DNA of 64,000 nt from Rossellomorea aquimaris TF-12 (GTDB lineage Bacteria > Bacillota > Bacilli > Bacillales > Bacillaceae_B): the NCBI RefSeq assembly GCF_001648555.1, contig NZ_LQXM01000029.1, positions 434,001 to 498,000 on the forward strand, in the 5' to 3' direction. Both the position numbers and the translations under genes were made by a program. Every line of letters starts with the position of its first letter. Positions within the stretch are counted from its first letter, which is position 1. Positions 8,201 through 17,410 of this stretch are shown here, one piece after another. Under the pieces are notes generated by a model that saw only the letters and a program-made list of their open reading frames with translations, did no database searches and had not been told where the DNA came from.

Positions 8201-8680
8201 TTAATCAATTGGATCCTCTGCTTTCCCAAACCGAATAACATCTAATATAGCTTGTCCATCACTTGGTTTTCCTTCTCCATTCCTAAAAGGAAATAAAGAA
8301 AAAAAGATAAAATATACTGAGAAATATACAAATTGATAGAAAAAAATATGAACAGGGAAAACTCCTTCATAAATTAAAAAGTTGATTAATAAAATGACGA
8401 TTAAATTATAAATACTCCCTGACAAATAAATAAGAACGTGCACCCATACTTTATTGTACTTTAGTTCAGTATACTGACACCATCCTTCCATAAAATACAT
8501 TCTTTTTACTTCCAGTGGGCCGATGTGAAATAAAGTTCTCCCTGTACCAATGGCAAACTGAATCTTTGCTCCAAAAATTCTAGCTGTTAGTACATGACCT
8601 GCTTCATGTACAACCGTCACAATTGGTAACGTTAAGAAAAACGCTAAAAAAAACGTCCATATATCCCCTAGTGTGAACAA
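8201..8680 (-). CDS. M50-type membrane zinc protease (site-2 protease-like)
   Basis: A 159-residue membrane protein with four or five hydrophobic segments. The zinc-binding HEAGH lies in the second segment (VVHEAGHVLTARIFG, near residues 24-38). A second conserved element, SDGQAI, near the C-terminus could supply the third metal ligand as in M50 proteases. It is short for the family and has no PDZ domain, so it resembles compact site-2 protease homologues. The start is TTG, placed by AGGAGG seven bases upstream. The substrate is unknown and it is transcribed alone. Confidence 0.75.
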   Translation of the reverse strand: MFTLGDIWTFFLAFFLTLPIVTVVHEAGHVLTARIFGAKIQFAIGTGRTLFHIGPLEVKRMYFMEGWCQYTELKYNKVWVHVLIYLSGSIYNLIVILLINFLIYEGVFPVHIFFYQFVYFSVYFIFFSLFPFRNGEGKPSDGQAILDVIRFGKAEDPID

Positions 8681-8789
8681 AGTATTACCTCCTGCTTGAT
8701 TTCATATACTTCCTACTTTGCCCGTAATTTTCGTTCTTATTCTTTTTTTCTAGCATTGTAATAAAATTGTAATCTCATTACAATTAAGG

Positions 8790-8802
8790 AGGTCCGTCCC
8801 TC
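8790..8802 (+). repeat. Dispersed 13-base repeat, copy 1
   Basis: AGGTCCGTCCCTC, extended here to GAGGTCCGTCCCTCG. Exact copies occur at 16068-16080 (opposite strand) and 44251-44263, with a one-base variant at 41115-41127. This copy is just past the 3' end of the racemase gene. Confidence 0.6.
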
Positions 8803-8814
8803 GAGATCTTCTTT

Positions 8815-9513
8815 CTATCTTTTCATTTTTGCTTCTTTTACTGCTCTTTCGGCTAATATTTCAAGTGGGTCTATTTTTTCACATGAGGGGAGGTGTGGTA
8901 GGAGTATAGATATTTCAGTACAGCCTGCGATGATTGTTCTTGTTCCATTTCTATTATATTTTTCTATTATGTTCGCCATATCTTGAATGGCTTTATTCCC
9001 AACAACTTGTCCAGCCTTAACTTCATTAATTGCTAGATTGATGACCTCCTGTTCGTCTTGGTTAGGGATAGTAATTTCTCGATTATGTTTATGAAACTCT
9101 TTTTCATATAATCCTACTTTAATGGACGCTTCTGTTCCTAATAGTAATACTGAACCTGATTGAAAATGATTCACTACGTATTTAGTAGTCTCCTCAATAA
9201 TATTTAGAACAGGTATTTTAACTGAGAGACAAATATCCTTATACCAGTAATGAGCGGTATTACAGGGTATAATAATAAAATCCGCTCCAGCTTTTTCTAA
9301 AATTTGTGCTGATTTTTCCAATTCTAGTTGTGGACTTTCCGAATTCTTTATTATGGAATCAATGCGAGACGGGATCTTTGCATTATTATAAATAATCATT
9401 CGCAGATGCTCCTGATCATTCTTTGCTGGTGTTTTCTCAATGATTTTTTCAGCTAGAGTTATCGTAGTAAGAGGCCCCATTCCGCCTAAGATCCCAATTG
9501 TTTTATCCTCCAA
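8815..9513 (-). CDS. Aspartate/glutamate racemase family protein
   Basis: A 232-residue PLP-independent racemase that probably interconverts L- and D-aspartate in the cytoplasm. The N-terminus IGILGGMGPLTT is the family hallmark. The two catalytic cysteines are in IIPCNTAHYW (about residue 83) and IIAGCTEISIL (about 198), the Asp-racemase pair. Possible roles are D-Asp supply for peptidoglycan or a D-amino-acid signal; the neighbours do not decide this. It is a single-gene unit. Confidence 0.88.
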   Translation of the reverse strand: MEDKTIGILGGMGPLTTITLAEKIIEKTPAKNDQEHLRMIIYNNAKIPSRIDSIIKNSESPQLELEKSAQILEKAGADFIIIPCNTAHYWYKDICLSVKIPVLNIIEETTKYVVNHFQSGSVLLLGTEASIKVGLYEKEFHKHNREITIPNQDEQEVINLAINEVKAGQVVGNKAIQDMANIIEKYNRNGTRTIIAGCTEISILLPHLPSCEKIDPLEILAERAVKEAKMKR

Positions 9514-9763
9514 GACTCACTTCACACCCTTTTATTATTAAGTTTCTATCTTTATATAGAGTATGACTTTACTAATAATATGTTCTTTTAAAAAGAGTGA
9601 GTATATGGAGATTAGGTACATTCATCAAAAGGAAATGTGGAACTCAAAGAATGACAAAAATCGCCCTTTTTATCCAATTTAGGCTTTTCCGTTATACCTT
9701 TTTTTCGTTTAAGAATATTCTATATATAGTATGGTGAAGATTACTGTTGGGGGGGTGAATAGA

Positions 9764-11083
9764 ATGACGTTAATAAAAATTAGTGAGGGTTTAGTAGAAA
9801 ACAAGATTCACTTACATGAACAAACGTTAGAAAAATACAATATCTTATCACCTACATTAACCGTACACTTCGGAATGATAGAACAGAAAATGGATATTCA
9901 TATTGATAATAATCTATGTTTAGGAACCATCCTTCTTCCCAAAAAAATAAATGCATATCTAGAAATCCCATCCTTACCATATGAATGCAAATTCGCTGGT
10001 GAACATTTATACCTTGGTCCTGTGATCGGGTTTATTCCAGCTAAGCATTTATATGCTAAACCAGAAAAATTACTCATGCGATTTCAACAATATGAAAAGA
10101 TTAAAGGACTTATTTTCATTTTTTTGCAAGAAGAGATTAATACAAATAATTTAACGATACCTGGTTTTTATTTTAATCCGGATACAAAAACTTTTATTAA
10201 AGGAACCTTCCCCTATCCAAATGCAATATTTAGTAGAGATTATTTAAAGACAGCAACATATCAACATTTATCAGAGCATATTGGAAATAAAATCTTCAAT
10301 CATCCTTTCAGCTTAGATAAGCGGACTTTTTGGAAAATCATGAATCGATCTCCACTCCTCTCTCAGCATATACCTCAAACAGCCGCGTTAACAGATTACA
10401 ATATATTATTTGAAATGATAAATCAGTTTGATTCTATCTACCTCAAGCCTTTCAATTTATCCAGGGGCAGAGGGATTCTCCATATTAAAAAAGGAGAAAA
10501 CGGTAGTTTTTTACTTACAAATGAAGATTCCGAGATGAAAAAGATTTCAAATATGGAAGATTTGATTGTGATTTTAGAAAAACAAAAAAATCAACGCTAC
10601 CTTATTCAACAAGACATACCGATTAAAATTAAATCCCAAAAAGTCGATTTCAGGGTGTATTTCCATAAAAACCATATTGGAGAATGGATATGTTCAGGCA
10701 TAGAAACGAAAATTGCTAAACGAGATAGTATTATTTCAAATTATAAAAATAGGGAGAAAACCTTGTCAGGAAATGAGGGTTTTCAAGCTCTCTTTCATTT
10801 ACCCCCTCAAAAAATTATAGATATCACACAATACATTAATAGATTAGGTATACATTCACTTCAATTGATTGAAGAAAATAATTACCATTTAGGGGAAGCT
10901 GCTATTGATTTAATTATTGATGAGAATTTAAAAGTATGGCTGTTAGAGGTTCAAATAAATTTTGCTGCTGAAAAAAAACTGGCTAGAAAAGAGGGTAGTG
11001 AAGCCATCCTTCCGGACATTCTAACAGCACCATTATTTTACGCTAAATGGCTAGCTGATTTACCTCTCAACGCGCCGGAGTAA
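9764..11083 (+). CDS. YheC/YheD family endospore coat-associated ATP-grasp protein
   Basis: A 439-residue member of the YheC/YheD family. The N-terminal domain contains GPVIGFIPAKH. The C-terminal half is ATP-grasp-like, with IYLKPFNLSRGRGI, IQQDIPIKIKSQKVDFRVY and the metal-binding LLEVQINFAAEK. B. subtilis YheC and YheD are associated with the forespore surface during sporulation; the reaction catalysed is unknown. The start is the ATG after GGGGGGGTG. An ATG 11 codons upstream has no ribosome site. Confidence 0.88.
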   Translation: MTLIKISEGLVENKIHLHEQTLEKYNILSPTLTVHFGMIEQKMDIHIDNNLCLGTILLPKKINAYLEIPSLPYECKFAGEHLYLGPVIGFIPAKHLYAKPEKLLMRFQQYEKIKGLIFIFLQEEINTNNLTIPGFYFNPDTKTFIKGTFPYPNAIFSRDYLKTATYQHLSEHIGNKIFNHPFSLDKRTFWKIMNRSPLLSQHIPQTAALTDYNILFEMINQFDSIYLKPFNLSRGRGILHIKKGENGSFLLTNEDSEMKKISNMEDLIVILEKQKNQRYLIQQDIPIKIKSQKVDFRVYFHKNHIGEWICSGIETKIAKRDSIISNYKNREKTLSGNEGFQALFHLPPQKIIDITQYINRLGIHSLQLIEENNYHLGEAAIDLIIDENLKVWLLEVQINFAAEKKLARKEGSEAILPDILTAPLFYAKWLADLPLNAPE

Positions 11084-11099
11084 AATATCATCCGAATCA

Positions 11100-11134
11100 A
11101 AAACAGAACGACTGAATATCAGTCGTTCTGTTTT
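11100..11134. terminator. Bidirectional terminator
   Basis: CAGAACGACTGA (11104-11115) pairs perfectly with TCAGTCGTTCTG (11119-11130), flanked by A and T runs. It serves the plus-strand YheC/D gene and the minus-strand ccdC. Confidence 0.92.
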
Positions 11135-11144
11135 AATGAAAGAA

Positions 11145-11624
11145 TTATATTGAATTGGTAGTTAAGTCTTTATTCTCTTGATGCATCTTTCGATATTGAA
11201 GATACATTGTGACCCTCCAAGGCACAATCATCCCAAAAGCAAGTATCCAAAACATTCCACTAAGTTCCCCATAATCGATTGAGGCACTTAGAATTGACTT
11301 CGCCACAATGCGAATTAAAAGAAGTCCGATTAATATAAAAGCAAATGCCTTAGAACGTTTTAAATAAATATCATTATTACGAATTTCAAATTTGGAAGTC
11401 TTTATTAACAAAATTGAAAAAAGCATACCTACAGTGATTGCTTCTAAAAACTCCCCTAAGGACACTCGAAAAGAAGGAAAAAGAAACATTAATGCACCTG
11501 TACTCATAAATAACGGTGGTAAAATAATTTTCTTCGCATTCACTGGCTTTTTTTGTGCTCTCATACGAATAAACAAAACAAGAAACCCCATACATATCGC
11601 AATAATGGATGAAGCGATCATCAT
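11145..11624 (-). CDS. ccdC: CcdC (YneJ) membrane protein
   Basis: A 159-residue membrane protein with four or five hydrophobic segments and the conserved KKPVNAKKIILPPLFMSTGALMF stretch, read in parts. It matches the CcdC/YneJ family encoded next to ccdA and ccdB in B. subtilis. ccdC is part of the ccd group by position, although only CcdA is clearly needed for cytochrome c maturation. It is the last gene of ccdA-ccdB-ccdC, with a 123-base gap after ccdB that holds a weak hairpin. Confidence 0.85.
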   Translation of the reverse strand: MMIASSIIAICMGFLVLFIRMRAQKKPVNAKKIILPPLFMSTGALMFLFPSFRVSLGEFLEAITVGMLFSILLIKTSKFEIRNNDIYLKRSKAFAFILIGLLLIRIVAKSILSASIDYGELSGMFWILAFGMIVPWRVTMYLQYRKMHQENKDLTTNSI

Positions 11625-11747
11625 AAATCATCATCCTTTTTAAAAGTTGATTCATTTTCCCATCTATTATATCCTATTTATCTTCAAAACGAAAATACAA
11701 AAAAGAGAGGCAGAAAAAGGCTGACCTTCTTTCCACGCTCTCTTTTA

Positions 11748-12110
11748 TTATAAACCTAGCACTCTTTTAATTGATTCTTCTACGCGAACTTCATCAAATG
11801 GTTTTACAATAAAGTCTTTTGCACCTGCTTCAATGGCTTCAACTACTACTTTCTGTTGCCCCATTGCGGAACACATAATGATTTTAGCATGGGGATGTTC
11901 AACTAAAATACTTTTAACAGCTTCTAATCCATTCACTTCAGGCATAGTAATATCCATTGTAACGAGATCAGGTTGAAGCTCACGATACTTCTCAATGGCT
12001 ACTCTTCCATTTTCTGCTTCCCCTATTACTTCGTGACCACTTGATGTAAGCATGTTACCCAATGTCATTCTCATAAACTTCGCATCATCCACTACAAGTA
12101 TCGTTGCCAC
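11748..12110 (-). CDS. ccdB: CheY-like single-domain response regulator (CcdB/YneI)
   Basis: A 120-residue receiver domain with no output domain. Acidic pocket VDDAKFMR at 8-15, phospho-acceptor Asp in VTMDITMPE (about 54), switch Ser in MCSAMGQQ (about 83) and Lys in DFIVKPF (about 105). It is close to CheY in sequence, but its position between ccdA and ccdC identifies it as YneI/CcdB. Its cognate kinase and target are not known. It could be confused with cheY in automatic annotation. Confidence 0.85.
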   Translation of the reverse strand: MATILVVDDAKFMRMTLGNMLTSSGHEVIGEAENGRVAIEKYRELQPDLVTMDITMPEVNGLEAVKSILVEHPHAKIIMCSAMGQQKVVVEAIEAGAKDFIVKPFDEVRVEESIKRVLGL

Positions 12111-12240
12111 AGGTGTCCCTCCTCGTAAAAGCTACCGATGTAAATCTCTTCTCTTTTTACCTAATTAATCCATCTACAACTATACCATTAAACGTAATAA
12201 AAATTCAATTTAAAAAGAAAGAACAGATTCACCATCAAAA

Positions 12241-12948
12241 TCAAAAGCCAGTAAACCCTCCAAATATTGAAGTGAAATAAGCAAGAAGAATAGTCATCCA
12301 ATCAAAGAATAGCATGATTCCTACTACAATCATGATGTATCCCCCAACCTTTACAATTTTCCCGCTATTGCGTCGAATCCACTGCATTCTCCCAATAAAG
12401 AAAGAAAGGATTAAAAAGGGAATGGCAAACCCTAATACATAAGATGTCATATATAAAACACCAGAACCAGGATTTGTTGCAGCTAATGCTAAAACAGATG
12501 CAAGAATGGGACCGGTACAAGGTGTCCAACCTGCTGCAAAAGCCATACCAATTAAACCAGAACCGACATATCCTGCTGGTCTATTCTTAAATTCAAAGCG
12601 GCGATCCTTCATCAACATTTCTGGAGTAAATATTCCTACTACTACCAAACCAAAAATTACGATAAAGATAGCACCAAGTTGTCGTATCAAATCCTTATAT
12701 TCTAAAAAGAACTCTCCAATAAACGAAGTTCCAAATCCAATCGCAATAAAAATGCTTGAGAATCCTATTAAAAAGAATATCGTATGTAATAAACTTCTTC
12801 TTTGTAGCATAGCATTGTCTGTCTTAAGTTCATTCACGCTCATCCCAGTAATATAGGATAGAAACGCAGGATATAATGGCAGGCAACAGGGGGAAATAAA
12901 ACTTAAAAAACCTGCTCCAAATGCTAAAAAAATATTAATATCAGACAT
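12241..12948 (-). CDS. ccdA: Cytochrome c biogenesis protein CcdA
   Basis: A 235-residue, six-span thiol-redox transporter that passes reducing equivalents from cytoplasmic thioredoxin to extracytoplasmic partners during cytochrome c maturation and spore synthesis. The motif [17 protein letters not shown] near the N-terminus and GWTPCTGPI in mid-protein carry the two reactive cysteines. The ATG at 12948 follows AGGAG at eight bases; a GTG two codons earlier is too close to the ribosome site. Confidence 0.93.
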   Translation of the reverse strand: MSDINIFLAFGAGFLSFISPCCLPLYPAFLSYITGMSVNELKTDNAMLQRRSLLHTIFFLIGFSSIFIAIGFGTSFIGEFFLEYKDLIRQLGAIFIVIFGLVVVGIFTPEMLMKDRRFEFKNRPAGYVGSGLIGMAFAAGWTPCTGPILASVLALAATNPGSGVLYMTSYVLGFAIPFLILSFFIGRMQWIRRNSGKIVKVGGYIMIVVGIMLFFDWMTILLAYFTSIFGGFTGF

Positions 12949-13115
12949 TTTCACATCTCCTACAAATTTTATTATATCTCTATTCTATCAAATATCAGGT
13001 AAGACCATGAGGATTGATTATGTGAAAGATTTGTGACCATCTCTTTACAATTACATTTTACAATTTCAAATGTATTAAACTGACATATCTTTTTATTAAA
13101 AACATCATTTTTGCT

Positions 13116-13144
13116 TTGAAAAATGTTTTCATTTTCGTTATACT
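13116..13144 (+). promoter_or_regulatory. Sigma-A promoter of the Spo0E-like gene
   Basis: TTGAAA (13116-13121), 17-base spacer, TATACT (13139-13144), about 70 bases before the GTG start at 13214. Divergent from ccdA. Confidence 0.7.
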
Positions 13145-13213
13145 AAAAAAAGTTACAATTATTACTAGTTTTGTATTCCTTCTGTAATTGGATACAAAAG
13201 AAAGGAAACAGCC

Positions 13214-13390
13214 GTGTCTAAACAAGAGCTTCTCGAACGAATTGAAAAAAAGCGTGCTCAATTAATTGATATTGTTGCTGAAAACGGACTTACATCTCCT
13301 CAAGCCATTCAATTTAGTCAGGAACTTGATCGTCTGTTAAATAGCTATAACTCGAAATACATAAAAAAGTATTCCCCTCAAATGAGCTAG
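13214..13390 (+). CDS. Spo0E-like aspartyl-phosphate phosphatase (small)
   Basis: A 58-residue protein beginning with GTG after GAAAGGA. It is two helices, with the family signature SQELDRLLNSY in the second (residues 35-45) and ENGLTSPQ in the turn. Spo0E-type phosphatases strip phosphate from Spo0A~P and delay sporulation. The length is typical of the short Spo0E/YnzD group. It has a strong sigma-A promoter and its own terminator, so it is a single-gene unit. Confidence 0.85.
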   Translation: MSKQELLERIEKKRAQLIDIVAENGLTSPQAIQFSQELDRLLNSYNSKYIKKYSPQMS

Positions 13391-13458
13391 TTTTTTCCTA
13401 ATAATCTTTTGAAATTATAATATTAACGATATAATGATTGTTTTTTAAATAAAAAGTG

Positions 13459-13492
13459 GGCAGACATCCTAATTTATGAATGTCTGCCTTTT
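13459..13492. terminator. Terminator between the Spo0E-like gene and yheH
   Basis: GGCAGACAT (13459-13467) pairs with ATGTCTGCC (13480-13488), followed by TTTTC. Convergent genes lie on both sides. Confidence 0.85.
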
Positions 13493-13508
13493 CTATTGTT
13501 TCTTTTCC

Positions 13509-15314
13509 TTATTCTTTTGCAATGGCAGCTTCCATTCCTTCAACTAATCCATTTTGCAACAGATACATCTTATGATATATCCCTCTTTTTGAAAGTAATT
13601 CCTGATGACTTCCACGTTCTACTACTTCGCCTTGATGAAGAACCAAGATTAAATTTGCATCTTGTATCGTCGAAAGGCGATGTGCGATAGCAATTGTTGT
13701 TCTTCCTTCCCGCATCTTTGATAATGCAGCTTGAATCGCTTCTTCCGTCTCTGTATCAATGTTTGCTGTTGCTTCATCTAGTACTAGGATTTTAGGTTTA
13801 GTAGCAATGGTTCGAGCGAAAGCAAGGAGTTGTCTTTGTCCACCTGATAGCGTTGAACCACGTTCAACTACTTTGTGTGAGTATCCTCCAGGTAATTTAT
13901 CAATAAATGAGTGAGCTTGAACAAAGGTAGCAGCTTCTTCTACTTCTCTATCAGATATATGGTCATGATGAAGCCTTATATTCTCTTTAATGGTACCATA
14001 AAAGAGAAATGGATCCTGCAATACCAGTCCCATCTTTTGTCTTAACTCTTCCATGTGATAGGATTTAATATTTTGACCATCTATCAATATTTCTCCGCGA
14101 TTGTACTCATAAAACCTCATTAATAAATTGATGATTGAACTTTTTCCACTTCCCGTATGCCCCACTAAAGCAACGGTTTCACCGGGCTTCACCGAAAATG
14201 AAATATTCTTTAATACATCCTTCTGTCCATCATAAGAAAAAGAAACATTCTTAAATGTAACTTCACCTTCATTAATTTTATTTGAATTATGATTCATTAC
14301 AATTTGTGAAGGGGCCATTTCTTCTTCATCCAGTAGTTTGAACACTCTTGAAGATGCAATAATTGCCTGCTGAAACAGTGATAATCTCATCATTATTTGA
14401 TTGACCGGCTCAAAGAAACGATCCAAATAATTTACAAAAGCATAGAGAACACCGATTTCAACAGGCTGATTAATGGAGGTAATACCAAAAAAACTTAAAA
14501 CGAGGATAAGTGCAGCAACGTAAACGAGGTCAATCGCTGGTCTTAGTAAGAGCCCATCTACTTTTATATTTTTCATGCCTGCTAAGTAATGTTTTTTATT
14601 TATATGTCCAAATTCTTCTCTAAGTCGTTTTTCCTGTCTGAATACTTGTATGATTGACATCCCTTGTAGGGATTCACTTAACTTTGCATTTAATTCACTT
14701 AGTCGCTCCCGCATATCTTGATAAAAAAGAGAGCTGTATTTTCTGTATAATTTCATTATCATAAAAATGATTGGTAATATAAATAAACAAAAGAGAGCAA
14801 GTCGAGAATTTAACGCAAACATAGCAATAAATATTCCTGTAAGCAAAAATGTTCCTTGAATAAAAGAAACCAGTACACTTACAAACATATCTTTTATTGC
14901 TTCCGTATCATTTGTCACTCTTGAGACGATACTTCCAGCAGGAGTTTTATCAAAATATTTCATACCTAGTCCCTGTACCTTTGTAAAAACATCTACACGG
15001 ATTTGTTGAATAATTTTTAAGGCTATTTCTTGAAATTTTAATAATTGAAAGTATGAAATCACGACATTCACTATTTGTATCATCAAGTATGCGAACCCTA
15101 AACTAACAAGAGGCCAATATGAAAAAAGCCGCGGAGTTAGATAATCATCAATAAACACCTTAATAATTATTGGGCCAAGCACATCACCAATAGTCGTCAA
15201 TAACAACAATGAAAATGCATAAAGAATGGTCTTTTTATGAGGTTGTGCAAATTTCATTAGTCTGAAAAAGATCTTACGTTGATCTTTATATGTTAGTGTA
15301 GGTAATTTATCCAT
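13509..15314 (-). CDS. yheH: ABC exporter half-transporter, YheH type
   Basis: A 601-residue fusion of a six-span membrane domain and an ATPase domain. The ATPase has Walker A GHTGSGKSS, signature LSGGQRQLLA and Walker B ILVLDEATANID with the catalytic Glu, plus H-loop AIAHRLS. It partners with YheI, whose gene ends two bases upstream. The RBS GGAGGATAA lies within the last codons of yheI. B. subtilis YheI/YheH is a multidrug exporter that also affects KinA activation and sporulation. A frame extending 21 codons further upstream overlaps yheI and has no ribosome site. Confidence 0.9.
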   Translation of the reverse strand: MDKLPTLTYKDQRKIFFRLMKFAQPHKKTILYAFSLLLLTTIGDVLGPIIIKVFIDDYLTPRLFSYWPLVSLGFAYLMIQIVNVVISYFQLLKFQEIALKIIQQIRVDVFTKVQGLGMKYFDKTPAGSIVSRVTNDTEAIKDMFVSVLVSFIQGTFLLTGIFIAMFALNSRLALFCLFILPIIFMIMKLYRKYSSLFYQDMRERLSELNAKLSESLQGMSIIQVFRQEKRLREEFGHINKKHYLAGMKNIKVDGLLLRPAIDLVYVAALILVLSFFGITSINQPVEIGVLYAFVNYLDRFFEPVNQIMMRLSLFQQAIIASSRVFKLLDEEEMAPSQIVMNHNSNKINEGEVTFKNVSFSYDGQKDVLKNISFSVKPGETVALVGHTGSGKSSIINLLMRFYEYNRGEILIDGQNIKSYHMEELRQKMGLVLQDPFLFYGTIKENIRLHHDHISDREVEEAATFVQAHSFIDKLPGGYSHKVVERGSTLSGGQRQLLAFARTIATKPKILVLDEATANIDTETEEAIQAALSKMREGRTTIAIAHRLSTIQDANLILVLHQGEVVERGSHQELLSKRGIYHKMYLLQNGLVEGMEAAIAKE

Positions 15315-15316
15315 AC

Positions 15317-17065
15317 TTATCCTCCATGCTCCACAAGTTCTTCTAATTGCTGGCGAAGATACATCTCTTTGTACCAACCCTTTTCTTTCATAAGCTCTTG
15401 GTGAGTTCCCCTCTCGACAATCCTCCCATTCTCCAACACAATAATGAAGTCAGCATGCTGAATCGCACTTAACCTGTGCGCTGTAATGATCGTCGTCTTC
15501 CCTTCTCTATTTTCACGGAGTGATGATAATATAGCTTCCTCCGTTTTAGCGTCAACAGCTGACAATGAATCATCTAAAATTAATAACTCCGGGTCCATTA
15601 ACAATGCCCTGGCTATTGAAATCCTTTGCTTTTGCCCACCTGATAATGATACTCCTCTTTCTCCAACTACTGTTCCATATCCATGGGTAAAACCTTCAAT
15701 ATCCTGATGAATATGAGCAAGTTTCGCTGCTGATTCGACCTCTTCCTTATGTGTTAATGGGTTCGTGAAGGCGATATTTTCTAGTATTGTTGCAGAGAAT
15801 AAGAAATGATCTTGTGGGACATAACCAATTGCTTCCCTTAAGCTATTTAGCTTATAGTCTTTAATGGAATGACCACCAAATGTAACCTCACCAGAATACC
15901 CCTCAAACTCTCTCATAAGAACCTTCAATAAAGTCGTCTTTCCTGCACCAGTCTTTCCTACAACCCCCACCGTTTTTCCCTTCTCTAATAAAAAATCAAT
16001 CCCCTCTAAAGCAACAACCGACTCCCCTGGATAATAAAATTTCTCAATTCTATATTGAATATCTCCCGAGGGACGGACCTCAATTGCATCAACCTTATCC
16101 TTCACTTCCACTACTTCATCAAGAAGATCAGATACTCGATCATAAGACGCTCTCCCTCTTTCAACAATGTTAAACAACCACCCAAAAGCAAGCATTGGCC
16201 AAATAAGAAGACCAAGGTATGCCGTAAACGAAATAAGCTCGCCTATTGTCAACTCTCCACTCACTACAAATTTAGAGCCAAAGACGATTGACAAGAAAAA
16301 TGATACCCCAACAATAATCGAAATCGTCGGATCAAATAATGAATCCACTTTCGCAACAGCCATGTTTTTTTGCACAACTTCTTCTGATTGCTTTCGAAAA
16401 GATTCAATATCTTCTCTTTCCTGACCAAATGTCTTTAATACTTTAATGCCTGATACACTCTCTTGAGTTTTATCATTTAAAGAAGAAAATGCCTCTTGTG
16501 CATTGTGAAATCGTTTATGTAAGAGTGTTCCATAATAGTTTGTTAAAAGAGCCATAATAGGCATAGGGATGAGAGCAATAAGCGTTAACTTCCAACTAAT
16601 CGTAAACGCCATTGCAAGAATGACGAATCCACCCGTTGCCAACGAATCTACGAGGGTTAAAACACCAACCCCTGCCGTTTGTTGAATGGCTTGTAAATCA
16701 TTTGTAGCATGGGCCATGAGATCTCCAACTCGTCTTTTTTGGTAAAATGACGGAGACATATTAGTAAAATGATGGTACAAACGATTGCGAAGTAAGCGTG
16801 AAAGTTTTGTAGCCGATCCAAATATTTTAATTCTCCAAACAAATCGTAAACCGTACATAGAAAGAGCTGTTCCTAAAAGAATCCCAATCCATTTGAGCAT
16901 ATCTTTAAGTGTAAGAGTATTACTTTTAATACTATCTACGACTACTCCAACAATCTTTGGTGGAATCAGTTGCAAGAATGCAACAAGTAAGAGCAGTATT
17001 GTCCCGGTTATATACGACTTTTTTTCTTGTAAAAAGAACCATCTCAAATCTATGAAGACCCTCAT
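15317..17065 (-). CDS. yheI: ABC exporter half-transporter, YheI type
   Basis: A 582-residue membrane/ATPase fusion and the first gene of the pair. Walker A GKTGAGKTT, signature LSGGQKQRIS, Walker B LLILDDSLSAVD. The residue after the Walker B Asp is Asp instead of the catalytic Glu, the usual mark of the degenerate site in heterodimeric exporters such as LmrCD. The partner keeps Glu, so the dimer has one active and one degenerate ATP site. In B. subtilis yheIH is linked to the yhe region; here it sits between ccdA and yneF genes. A copy of the dispersed 13-base repeat is inside the coding region. Confidence 0.9.
   Translation of the reverse strand: MRVFIDLRWFFLQEKKSYITGTILLLLVAFLQLIPPKIVGVVVDSIKSNTLTLKDMLKWIGILLGTALSMYGLRFVWRIKIFGSATKLSRLLRNRLYHHFTNMSPSFYQKRRVGDLMAHATNDLQAIQQTAGVGVLTLVDSLATGGFVILAMAFTISWKLTLIALIPMPIMALLTNYYGTLLHKRFHNAQEAFSSLNDKTQESVSGIKVLKTFGQEREDIESFRKQSEEVVQKNMAVAKVDSLFDPTISIIVGVSFFLSIVFGSKFVVSGELTIGELISFTAYLGLLIWPMLAFGWLFNIVERGRASYDRVSDLLDEVVEVKDKVDAIEVRPSGDIQYRIEKFYYPGESVVALEGIDFLLEKGKTVGVVGKTGAGKTTLLKVLMREFEGYSGEVTFGGHSIKDYKLNSLREAIGYVPQDHFLFSATILENIAFTNPLTHKEEVESAAKLAHIHQDIEGFTHGYGTVVGERGVSLSGGQKQRISIARALLMDPELLILDDSLSAVDAKTEEAILSSLRENREGKTTIITAHRLSAIQHADFIIVLENGRIVERGTHQELMKEKGWYKEMYLRQQLEELVEHGG
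16068..16080 (-). repeat. Dispersed 13-base repeat, copy 2, inside yheI
   Basis: GAGGGACGGACCT on the plus strand, an exact complement of AGGTCCGTCCCTC. It encodes part of EVRPSG in the linker before the ATPase domain of YheI. Confidence 0.55.
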
Positions 17066-17410
17066 CTTATATCCTCCGTATCTTAATTAAATAGACTCTT
17101 TATTTTACCAAATTTCAAAAAAATGAGAAATATTTTTTTATGGAAGCTTCTTTTCTTTCGGCTCTTTCACAATGATTGATATTTATTCCATTTATTCTGC
17201 CATTGCCTCGGTCAAGCATTATGTTCTAGATGGTGAGGGATTCGTTCCTTACTTTCCACCAAGACTCCTCCATCTCTGATGAGTTATTCCAACACGATTT
17301 TTCGTATAAGTGGCTAAATTATTATATAAATGCAATCAACTAACAAGAATTAAACTAAAAAAAGAGCAGTACCTATGAAAGGTCTGCTCTAATTGTATGA
17401 AGTTCTGGTA
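17066..17410. other. Intergenic, upstream of yheI and downstream of camS
   Basis: It contains the terminator at 17363-17390. A 35-codon plus-strand frame at 17172-17279 (begins MIDIYSIYSA) lacks a ribosome site and is not called. Nothing else is recognisable. Confidence 0.5.
17363..17390 (-). terminator. Terminator of the CamS-type lipoprotein gene
   Basis: AGAGCAG..ACC pairs with GGT..CTGCTCT around TATGAAA. It is followed on the minus strand by TTTTTTT and lies 20 bases past the stop. Confidence 0.8.

Noticed and set aside
11748-12110. Chemotaxis protein CheY
   Set aside because: Sequence is CheY-like, but the gene lies between ccdA and ccdC, the position of YneI/CcdB, and no che or fli genes are near.
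17172-17279. Plus-strand 35-codon frame beginning MIDIYSIYSA
   Set aside because: No Shine-Dalgarno sequence before the ATG and no recognised family.
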